Origin: Cryptosporangium sp044454545
GTDB lineage: Bacteria; Actinomycetota; Actinomycetes; Mycobacteriales; Cryptosporangiaceae
Assembly: GCF_044454545.1 (NCBI RefSeq)
Contig: NZ_JBITDV010000008.1
Coordinates: forward strand, 1 to 64,000
Direction of reading: 5' to 3'
DNA length: 64,000 nucleotides
In this document: positions 50,833-57,924 of the stretch, in pieces
How positions within the stretch are numbered: position 1 is the first letter of the stretch
Layout of the letters: each line of letters starts with the position of its first letter
Notes under the pieces: generated by a model
What the model saw: the letters and a program-made list of their open reading frames with translations, nothing else
The model's database searches: none
What the model was told of the DNA's origin: nothing
Program-made: the position numbers and the translations under genes

Positions 50833-53697
50833 TCAGCTGCAGCCGGACGTGCTGCCGCAGCCCTCGCACACGAAGCACGAACCGGCCGGCCGCATCTTCG
50901 TGCCGCAGGTCAGGCAGAGCGGAGCGTCCGCCGCCGTGCCCTGCACCAGCTCCAGCAGCTCGGTCGACGAGTGCGCCGAGCTCAGGTCTCGCGGTGCCGC
51001 TGCCTTCGGCTCCTGGGAAGGAGCGGAGGACACCGGTGCCGACACCGCCATGCCGGCGATGTCCACGTCGTCGCTCGGCGCACCGTCGAGTTCGGCCGCC
51101 CGCTCGGAGTTCGTCAGGATGCCCATCTCGGCGCGGGTCTCCCGGGGCAGGTGGTCGAGCGCCAGCCGCCGGAAGATGTAGTCGATCACCGAGCTCGCGA
51201 TCCGGAGGTCGGGGTCGTCGGTCATGCCGGCCGGCTCGAACCGCATGTTGCGGAACTTCTCGACGTACGTCTCCAGCGGGACGCCGTACTGCAGCGCGAC
51301 CGACACCGCGACCGAGAACGCATCCATGATTCCGGCCAGCGTCGAGCCCTGCTTGCCGAGCTTGAGGAAGACCTCGCCGACACCGTCGTCCGGGTAGGTC
51401 GACGCGGTGAGGTAACCCTCCGCGCCGGCGACCGAGAACGACGTGGTGGTGCTCGGCCGCGTCTTCGGCAGCCGCTTGCGCACCGGCCGGTACTCGATGA
51501 CCGGCTCGGGAGCAGCCGCAGCGGACGCCCGGGCCGCGTCCGCCTTCTTGCCACCCACCGACAGCGGCTGGCCGACCTTGCAGTTGTCCCGGTAGACCGC
51601 CAGAGCCTTCAGGCCCAGCCGCCAGCCCTCGGCGTAGACCTTCTCGATGTCTTCGATCGTCGCCGACTCGGGCAAGTTGACGGTCTTCGAGATCGCGCCG
51701 GAGATGAACGGCTGCACCGCGGCCATCATGCGGACGTGGCCCATCGGGCGGATCGACCGCTCGCCCATCGCGCAGTCGAACACCTCGTAGTGCTCGCGGC
51801 GCAGGCCGGGGGCGTCCACGACGTGACCGTTCTGCGCGATGTGCTCGACGATCGCCTCGATCTGCTCGTTCTGGTAGCCGAGCGTCCGCAGGGCCTGCGG
51901 GACCGTCTGGTTGACGATCTGCATCGAGCCGCCGCCGTCGAGCTTCTTGAACTTGACCAGGGCCAGGTCGGGCTCGATGCCGGTGGTGTCGCAGTCCATC
52001 ATCAGACCGATCGTGCCGGTGGGGGCCAGCACCGAGGCCTGCGCGTTGCGCCAGCCGTTCTTCTCGCCGATCCGCAGGCCGCTCTGCCACTCGGCGGTCG
52101 CCAGCTCGAGGACGCGCGCGGCGTCCGCACCGACCGGACGCACGGCGTCGTTGGCCGCCGCGTGCTTGCGCATGACGCGCTTGTGGCCCTCTTCGTTGCG
52201 CGCATATCCCTCGTACGCGCCGACGACGCCGGCCAGCTCGGCCGAGCGACGGTACGCGGTGCCGGTCATCAGCGAGGTGATCGCCCCGGCCAGCGAACGG
52301 CCGCCGTCGGAGTCGTAGGCGTGCGCGGTCGCCATCAGCAGCGCGCCGATGTTCGCGTAGCCGATACCCAGCTGGCGGAACTTCCGGGTGGTGTCGGCGA
52401 TCGGCTCGGTCGGGAAGTCGGCGAAGCAGATCGAGATGTCCATCGCGGTGATGACCAGCTCGACGGCCTTCACGAACGTCGGACCGTCGAACGTGCCGTC
52501 CGGACGGAGGAACCGCATCAGGTTCAGCGAGGCGAGGTTGCAGGACGAGTTGTCGAGGTGCATGTACTCCGAGCACGGGTTGGACGCGGTGATGCGGCCC
52601 GACTCCGGCGTGGTGTGCCAGTCGTTGATCGTGCCGTCGTACTGGATGCCCGGGTCGGCGCACTCCCAGGCCGCCTTGGCGATCTTGCGGAACAGGCCCT
52701 GGGCGTCGACGGTGTCGATCACCGAGCCGTCCAGGCGGGCGCGCAGGTGGAACTCGCTGCCGTCCTCGACCGCCTGCATGAACTCGTCCGAGACGCGGAC
52801 GGAGTTGTTCGCGTTCTGGTACTGGACGCTGTTGATGTCCTTGCCGCCCAGGTCCATGTCGAACCCGGCGTCCCGCAGCGCGCGGATCTTGTCTTCCTCG
52901 CGCGCCTTGGTCTCGACGAACTCCTCGATGTCGGGGTGGTCGACGTCGAGCACGACCATCTTCGCGGCCCGGCGGGTGGCACCACCGGACTTGATCGTCC
53001 CGGCGCTGGCGTCGGCGCCACGCATGAAGCTGACCGGGCCGGACGCGGTACCACCGCTGGCCAGCAGCTCCTTCGAGGAACGGATGCGGGAGAGGTTCAG
53101 GCCGGCACCGGAGCCGCCCTTGAAGATCAGGCCTTCCTCGCGGTACCAGTTCAGGATCGAGTCCATCTCGTCGTCGACCGACAGGATGAAGCACGCCGAA
53201 ACCTGCTGCGGCGCAGCCGTGCCGACGTTGAACCAGACCGGCGAGTTGAAGCTGAACACCTGGTGCAACAGCATCCAGGCGAGCTCGTGCTCGAAGATCT
53301 CGGCGTCTTCCGGCGACGCGAAGTAGCCGTGCTCGATGCCGGCCGCGCGGTACACCCGGACGACCCGGTCGATCAGGTGCCGCAGGCTGTTCTCGCGCTG
53401 CGGGGTCCCGAGCGCACCCCGGAAGTACCGGGTCGTGACGATGTTCGTGGAGTTCAGCGACCAGAAGTCGGGGAACTCGACGCCGCGCTGCTCGAAGTTG
53501 ACCTTGCCGTCGCGCCAGTTCGTCATGACGACGTCGCGGCGCTCCCAGGTCACCTCGTCGTACGGATGAACGCCCGCCGTGGTGTACACCCGCTCGACAG
53601 TCAGGCCTTTTCCGCCAACAGGCTTGGCCGCGGTCTTCCGCGCTCGCGGAGCCGGCGCGGCCCCACTCCCTGTTGACGAGCCAACCGTCTCGGTCAT
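50833..53697 (-). CDS. nrdJ: Adenosylcobalamin-dependent (class II) ribonucleotide reductase
   Basis: A 954-aa enzyme that reduces ribonucleoside di- or triphosphates to deoxyribonucleotides using a B12-generated radical. Hallmarks include FNSPVWFNVG, the active-site cysteines around SACFILSVDDEMDSI, KGGSGAGLNLSRIR, NPCSEYMHLDNSSCNLASLNL and APTGTIGLMMDCDTTGIEPDLALVKFKKL. The C-terminal Cys cluster is CLTCGTKMRPAGSC then CEGCG. Oxygen-independent. It follows nrdR on the same strand. AGGGG precedes the ATG by six bases. Confidence 0.97.
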   Translation of the reverse strand: MTETVGSSTGSGAAPAPRARKTAAKPVGGKGLTVERVYTTAGVHPYDEVTWERRDVVMTNWRDGKVNFEQRGVEFPDFWSLNSTNIVTTRYFRGALGTPQRENSLRHLIDRVVRVYRAAGIEHGYFASPEDAEIFEHELAWMLLHQVFSFNSPVWFNVGTAAPQQVSACFILSVDDEMDSILNWYREEGLIFKGGSGAGLNLSRIRSSKELLASGGTASGPVSFMRGADASAGTIKSGGATRRAAKMVVLDVDHPDIEEFVETKAREEDKIRALRDAGFDMDLGGKDINSVQYQNANNSVRVSDEFMQAVEDGSEFHLRARLDGSVIDTVDAQGLFRKIAKAAWECADPGIQYDGTINDWHTTPESGRITASNPCSEYMHLDNSSCNLASLNLMRFLRPDGTFDGPTFVKAVELVITAMDISICFADFPTEPIADTTRKFRQLGIGYANIGALLMATAHAYDSDGGRSLAGAITSLMTGTAYRRSAELAGVVGAYEGYARNEEGHKRVMRKHAAANDAVRPVGADAARVLELATAEWQSGLRIGEKNGWRNAQASVLAPTGTIGLMMDCDTTGIEPDLALVKFKKLDGGGSMQIVNQTVPQALRTLGYQNEQIEAIVEHIAQNGHVVDAPGLRREHYEVFDCAMGERSIRPMGHVRMMAAVQPFISGAISKTVNLPESATIEDIEKVYAEGWRLGLKALAVYRDNCKVGQPLSVGGKKADAARASAAAAPEPVIEYRPVRKRLPKTRPSTTTSFSVAGAEGYLTASTYPDDGVGEVFLKLGKQGSTLAGIMDAFSVAVSVALQYGVPLETYVEKFRNMRFEPAGMTDDPDLRIASSVIDYIFRRLALDHLPRETRAEMGILTNSERAAELDGAPSDDVDIAGMAVSAPVSSAPSQEPKAAAPRDLSSAHSSTELLELVQGTAADAPLCLTCGTKMRPAGSCFVCEGCGSTSGCS

Positions 53698-53939
53698 CGG
53701 CGTCCCCTGTCCCTCGTGATCTCGCCCGTGTTCAAAGCCCTAGGCCCACGGTGTGTGGGCATGGCGAAGCGCACGCTGACGGCGCGCCCGCCGTACTGCC
53801 GTGTGTTTGGATTTACTTCCGGACGCGCCCACAAGGCTGCGCCCCCGGCGTTTCGGATCCGCCCCGAGCCGAACCGCCGTAAGTGTGTGTTGGTGTGTAC
53901 TGCCCGCCCGGCCTCGTCGCCGGACCGTCTGTGCGGCCG
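53698..53939 (-). other. Gap between nrdR and nrdJ
   Basis: 242 bp containing GCCCAC-N5-GTGGGC (53744-53760), a perfect small inverted repeat, and no gene. No cobalamin riboswitch features recognised. Confidence 0.5.
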
Positions 53940-54548
53940 CTAGGGGCTGGTGGAATGCGCGTCCACGAGTTCGGCCGGCTCGCCGCCGCGGTCGTCCCGG
54001 CCGCCGCCCTCGTCTCCCTTGCCGCCGTGGGGCAGCGGTGGAGACGCGGTGACGTTCGCGACCGGCCGGGCTCCGGACTCGCCGGGCGCTCCGGACCCAC
54101 CGGGCCCGTGGCGGCGGAGCGACGCGATCTCCGCCTCGAAGTCTTCCAACGATGCGAACGACCTGTAAACGCTCGCGAACCGGATGTAAGCCACCTCGTC
54201 GAGCTCGCGCAACGGCCCGAGGATCGCGAGGCCCACCTCGTGCGAGGGAACCTCGGCCGCGCCCCGCGACCGGATCGCCTCTTCGACCTTCTGCGCCAGC
54301 ACCGCGAGCGCATCCGCGTCGACCGGGCGGCCCTGACAAGCCTTCCGGACGCCGGAGACGACCTTCTCCCGGCTGAACGGCTCACTGACGCCGCTGCGCT
54401 TCACGACCGCCAGCACCGGCTCCTCCACCGTGGTGAAGCGCCGGGAGCACTGGGTGCAAGAACGCCGCCGCCGGGTGACTTTTCCGTCCTCGGCCTCACG
54501 CGAGTCGACCACTCGGGAGTCGGGGTGCTGGCAGTAAGGACACTTCAC
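53940..54548 (-). CDS. nrdR: Ribonucleotide reductase repressor NrdR
   Basis: 202 aa. N-terminal zinc ribbon (VKCPYCQHPDSRVVDSR, CTQCSRRFTT) and ATP-cone (PVLAVVKRSGVSEPFSREKVVSGVRKACQGRPV). It represses nrd genes when (d)ATP is bound. The C-terminal 45 residues are a Gly/Asp-rich extension beyond the usual 150-160. GTG 54548 has AGGAGG seven bases upstream. Probably cotranscribed with nrdJ. Confidence 0.95.
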   Translation of the reverse strand: MKCPYCQHPDSRVVDSREAEDGKVTRRRRSCTQCSRRFTTVEEPVLAVVKRSGVSEPFSREKVVSGVRKACQGRPVDADALAVLAQKVEEAIRSRGAAEVPSHEVGLAILGPLRELDEVAYIRFASVYRSFASLEDFEAEIASLRRHGPGGSGAPGESGARPVANVTASPPLPHGGKGDEGGGRDDRGGEPAELVDAHSTSP

Positions 54549-54599
54549 CGCACTTCCTCCTCCCCGACTCAACCGGTAGGTGAGTTACACGCCCGTAAG

Positions 54600-54613
54600 C
54601 ACTAGATCTAGTG
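54600..54613. promoter_or_regulatory. Candidate NrdR box
   Basis: CACTAGATCTAGTG, a perfect 14-bp palindrome 52 bp upstream of the nrdR start, close to the NrdR consensus (CwAtATaTwG core). The usual second box about 31 bp away is not clear. Confidence 0.55.
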
Positions 54614-54730
54614 GCGACAGTAGGCCTGCAACCCCACGACTGCAAGCCGACCCGCCGGTAAATCCCAGAACACGGACAACTTCTACAACCCGTGGATCAC
54701 CGACGACACAGAGTGGTGCGCAGAGCCGAG

Positions 54731-54739
54731 TTATCCACA
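54731..54739 (+). promoter_or_regulatory. Single consensus DnaA box
   Basis: TTATCCACA, a perfect E. coli-type DnaA box, followed by the inverted repeat CCACAA-CCTG-TTGTGG (54735-54750). It overlaps the stop of the radical SAM gene upstream of nrdR; may be chance. Confidence 0.3.
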
Positions 54740-56098
54740 ACCTGTTGTGGTCTCGTCGTCCGCCGCCCACGACCGGTAGCGCGATTCGGACTCGGGCGTC
54801 GGTTCCTCGCGGTAGTGCCGGTACGTCGCGAGCACGCGCTCGTAGTCGATGCCGAGCACCGGCCCCTCACCCCGTGCGGCGATGTCGGTGTCGCGCCAGA
54901 TCGAGTAGTCGGCCGGGTCGCGCAGCAGCCCCCGGGACGCGCAGTAGTCGTACATCTCGGTGCCCGGCAGCGGGTTGAGGATGTTCGGGTTCGGAAACGT
55001 CGGTTCGATCTCGTCCATGAACGCGTGGTGGGCCGCGTAGTCCTGGGCCGTCTCGGTCGGGACGCCGAGAAGGAGGTTCGCGCCCACCTGCACGTCGTGG
55101 TCCCGGCAGAGCCGGGCGACCGCCACCCCGTCGGCCACCGACGTGCGCTTGCGCATGAACTCCAGCAGCCGCTGGGACCCGCTCTCGAACCCGAACCACA
55201 CCGTGATCCGCTGTCCATCGCGGGTCCGACCGGCCTGGGCTTCGCCCAGCACCTCGGCCAGGGCCGCGCTGAACCGGTTGACGTGCCCGTTGAACATCAG
55301 TCCGACGTCCGGCAGCTCGGCGTCCATGCGCCGGACGACGCCCGTGAGCAGCGGAAGGTTGAGCGTGGCGATCGGATCGGCGATCGTCACGAAGTCGACG
55401 CCCCAGCGGCGGACGTACTCGTGCACCTCGGCCATCACCGTGTCGACCGTGCGGAACCGGCGCCGGGGCGGCTCGAAGACCGACCGGTTCGGCAGTTCGC
55501 AGAACGTGCACCGCATCGGGCAGCCGCGCCCGAGCTGGAGGTAGACGGGCCGGTAGCCGTCTTGCGCGTACACCTCCCGGTAGCAGTCGAAGTCGGCGTA
55601 GGGCGGCAGCGTGTCGACGTCGGGCCAGGCCGTGCCCTCCACGATCGGCGGCAGCGGCTCACCGGCGACGACCCGGTCGTACAGGTCGAGGATCGCCGAC
55701 TCGCCCTCACGGCGGACCACCGTGTCGAACACGCCAGTGGCCAGCGTGGCCTCGGTGTGGATGCTGGCGTGGACACCCCCGGCCACCACCGCCCGGCCGG
55801 GACGCCGGACCGCCCTGGCCAGCTCCACCGCCTCGGCGGCGTTCGGCGAGAGGTAGCTGAACCCGATCAGGTGCGGGTCGAAGTCGTCGACCGCGGCGAG
55901 TAACCGGCCCGCGGGCTGCAGGCGGGAGTCGAACAACGCGACGTCGGCGCCGTGCTGCAGCAGCAGCGTGCCCAGAAGCTGCGGGCCGATCGGCGGGCTC
56001 ATCACCGGGCGGACTTCGCTCTCCGGTTGCCCCACGTAGATCAGCGCGACGCGGCGGGCGCGGTTCGGCCGGCCCGGTTCTCGTCGTCCGGCATCCAT
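54731..56098 (-). CDS. B12-binding-domain radical SAM protein
   Basis: 455 aa. Residues about 15-125 form a cobalamin-binding-like Rossmann domain (YVGQPESEVRPVMSPPIGPQ, LIGFSYLSPNAAEA, AGGVHAS). The radical SAM core has the 4Fe-4S motif CPMRCTFC (Cys193, 197, 200). The B12 His of DxHxxG is not obvious. Enzymes of this group methylate unactivated carbons or carry out other radical chemistry; the substrate is unknown. It lies upstream of nrdRJ on the same strand. Confidence 0.87.
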   Translation of the reverse strand: MDAGRREPGRPNRARRVALIYVGQPESEVRPVMSPPIGPQLLGTLLLQHGADVALFDSRLQPAGRLLAAVDDFDPHLIGFSYLSPNAAEAVELARAVRRPGRAVVAGGVHASIHTEATLATGVFDTVVRREGESAILDLYDRVVAGEPLPPIVEGTAWPDVDTLPPYADFDCYREVYAQDGYRPVYLQLGRGCPMRCTFCELPNRSVFEPPRRRFRTVDTVMAEVHEYVRRWGVDFVTIADPIATLNLPLLTGVVRRMDAELPDVGLMFNGHVNRFSAALAEVLGEAQAGRTRDGQRITVWFGFESGSQRLLEFMRKRTSVADGVAVARLCRDHDVQVGANLLLGVPTETAQDYAAHHAFMDEIEPTFPNPNILNPLPGTEMYDYCASRGLLRDPADYSIWRDTDIAARGEGPVLGIDYERVLATYRHYREEPTPESESRYRSWAADDETTTGCG

Positions 56099-56140
56099 GC
56101 GCGCTCCGTCCCGGCGCGGCCTGGGCGCCGGGGTGCCAGC

Positions 56141-56728
56141 CTAACGGGAGGCCGGGAGCAGCAGGCGCTGGCCCACGTGGACCGTGGCGTCGGGCATGTG
56201 GTTGAGCTGCCGGATCTCGTCCATCGTCTCGCTCCGGGGGCGGCCGGGCGCGGTCTCTTCGGCGATCGTCCAGAGCGTGTCGTGCTCGGTGACGACCATG
56301 CTGCGCGACGAGACCGGGGTGACGTCGTCCGCCCTCGTCGACACCGCGATGGCCAGCGCGGCGATGGCCAGCGCGAGCAGCACCACCGTGCGCAGGAGCG
56401 CCCGGCCCCGCCGGGTGAGCCGCACCCGCGGCGCTGGCCCGGCGACCCTTCTGGCAACCTCCCCGGCCACGGCGGCCGACGGCGGACGAGGGGCGGCGGC
56501 CCGCGGCGCGCGGGACGCCCGCGGCCGCGAACCGGCACCCGAACACTCCGCCCCCCGCTGCCGGGGCAGACGCTCACCGGGCAGACGCTGACCGGGCGTG
56601 CGCGGCGCCGGCGGCACCGCGCGAAGACGCCGTACCCGCCCGGCGCCGACCTGGACGGCTTGCTCGAACGGATCGACGCGCTCGAGCCCGGACTCGACCG
56701 CGACCGGCACCAGCTTGAGCGTGACCAC
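56141..56728 (-). CDS. LysM-domain membrane protein, SOS-linked (Rv2719c/ChiZ-like)
   Basis: 195 aa. A basic Pro/Arg-rich N-terminus, one membrane helix (LLRTVVLLALAIAALAIAVS) and a C-terminal LysM domain (VVTEHDTLWTIAEETAPG, EIRQLNHMPDATVHVGQRLLLP). In M. tuberculosis the gene divergent from lexA encodes a DNA-damage-induced cell-division inhibitor with a LysM domain. The GTG start at 56728 is tentative. LexA boxes lie between it and lexA. Confidence 0.85.
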   Translation of the reverse strand: MVTLKLVPVAVESGLERVDPFEQAVQVGAGRVRRLRAVPPAPRTPGQRLPGERLPRQRGAECSGAGSRPRASRAPRAAAPRPPSAAVAGEVARRVAGPAPRVRLTRRGRALLRTVVLLALAIAALAIAVSTRADDVTPVSSRSMVVTEHDTLWTIAEETAPGRPRSETMDEIRQLNHMPDATVHVGQRLLLPASR

Positions 56729-56764
56729 ACGAACCCCCGGAAGGAGAGGCGTACGAAAGTTCGA

Positions 56765-56778
56765 CGAACGCGTGTACG
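56765..56778. promoter_or_regulatory. LexA (SOS) box 1
   Basis: CGAACGCGTGTACG, one mismatch from CGAAC-N4-GTTCG, 37 bp upstream of the LysM gene. Confidence 0.55.
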
Positions 56779-56830
56779 AACTTTTATCACGACCGCCCCA
56801 CCGATACCAGGCTTGCGCGCGCAATTATTT

Positions 56831-56844
56831 CGACCGTATGTTCG
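56831..56844. promoter_or_regulatory. LexA (SOS) box 2
   Basis: CGACCGTATGTTCG, one mismatch from CGAAC-N4-GTTCG. It contains TACGGT on the minus strand, a possible -10 for the LysM gene. Confidence 0.6.
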
Positions 56845-56916
56845 GATCACACGTTCGAGCAGCACCTCCTCGGCTGCGCGGGCCTTCCCCACCAACACCA
56901 CCCGACACACCGACGT

Positions 56917-56956
56917 CGTACGTTTGTTTGAAATCCTCGTCCACAGTGGTTACGGT
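56917..56956 (+). promoter_or_regulatory. lexA promoter with LexA box 3 over the -35
   Basis: TTGAAA (56928-56933), exactly 17 bp, TACGGT (56951-56956). The SOS-box-like CGTACGTTTGTTTG (56917-56930) overlaps the -35, as expected for autorepression. Confidence 0.65.
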
Positions 56957-57003
56957 CAACGGGCGAGGTGACGGCGGTGGTGCCGTGAGACGAGGAGGAC
57001 ACC

Positions 57004-57846
57004 GTGACGGAACGTCGACATGGCGGTAGCGCGACGGATGGGGCCGGTGGCACACCTGTCGCCGAGGCCGCGGGCACCGACCGGGTCGAGGCCGTCTCCG
57101 ACGGAGCCCTCGGCGCGGAGAAGAACGCCCCTCGCCGCCGCGGGCGCCGCAGCACGACGACGGCCGGCACCCCGCTGAGCCCGCGCCAGCGCCGAATTCT
57201 CGAGGTCATTCGCGACTCGGTCGAGAAGCGCGGCTACCCGCCGAGCGTCCGCGAGATCGGCGAGGCCGTCGGGCTCACGTCGCCGTCGAGCGTGGCTTAC
57301 CAGCTCCAGGCGCTGCAAGAGAAAGGCCTGCTGCGCCGCGACCCCAACCGCCCACGCGCGGTCGACATCCGGACGCCGGCCAACGGCAACGGGCGCGACA
57401 CGGTGGTCGGTATCGGTGGCGGCGTCAGCGCGGTCGGCGCGACGGAGGCGGCCGAGGCCGACGGGCGTCCGGCTCCGGTGCACGTGCCGGTTCTGGGGCG
57501 CATCGCCGCCGGTGGGCCGATCCTGGCCGAGCAGGCCGTGGAAGACGTGTTCCCGCTCCCCCGCGAGATCGTCGGTGACGGCAACCTGTTCCTGCTGCGG
57601 GTCGTGGGTGACTCGATGATCGAGGCCGCGATCTGCGACGGAGACTGGGTCGTCGTCCGCCAGCAGCCCGACGCCGACAGCGGCGAGATCGTGGCCGCGA
57701 TGCTCGACGGCGAGGCCACCGTGAAGCGCTTGCGCCGACGTGACGGTCAGGTCTGGCTGGTGCCGCACAACGCGGCCTACGAGCCGATCCCCGGCGACGA
57801 GGCCACGATCCTGGGGCGGGTCGTCACGGTGCTGCGTCGCCTCTGA
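57004..57846 (+). CDS. lexA: SOS repressor LexA
   Basis: 280 aa. A winged-helix DNA-binding domain (PLSPRQRRILEVIRDSVEKRGYPPSVREIGEAVGLTSPSSV, about residues 57-110) and a C-terminal S24 protease domain. Self-cleavage is at Ala169-Gly170 (IAAGGP), with catalytic Ser204 (VGDSMIE) and Lys241 (ATVKRL). RecA filaments would trigger cleavage and induction of DNA-repair genes. The N-terminus is about 50 residues longer than in E. coli. GAGGAGG precedes the GTG; strong terminator follows. Confidence 0.97.
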   Translation: MTERRHGGSATDGAGGTPVAEAAGTDRVEAVSDGALGAEKNAPRRRGRRSTTTAGTPLSPRQRRILEVIRDSVEKRGYPPSVREIGEAVGLTSPSSVAYQLQALQEKGLLRRDPNRPRAVDIRTPANGNGRDTVVGIGGGVSAVGATEAAEADGRPAPVHVPVLGRIAAGGPILAEQAVEDVFPLPREIVGDGNLFLLRVVGDSMIEAAICDGDWVVVRQQPDADSGEIVAAMLDGEATVKRLRRRDGQVWLVPHNAAYEPIPGDEATILGRVVTVLRRL

Positions 57847-57858
57847 TCACCGACGCCG

Positions 57859-57901
57859 AAACGGCGCCGCCCCGCTCGGTTCGAGCGGGGCGGCGCCGTT
57901 T
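57859..57901 (+). terminator. lexA terminator hairpin
   Basis: An 18-19 bp perfect stem (AAACGGCGCCGCCCCGCT and complement) ending in TTTT; loop GGTTC. CGCTAGCG palindromes follow twice (57903, 57923). Confidence 0.92.
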
Positions 57902-57924
57902 TCGCTAGCGCGGAGGCGTCTTCG

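Noticed and set aside
53698..53939. Cobalamin riboswitch before nrdJ
   Set aside because: Plausible for a B12-dependent enzyme, but no B12-box-like sequence was seen.
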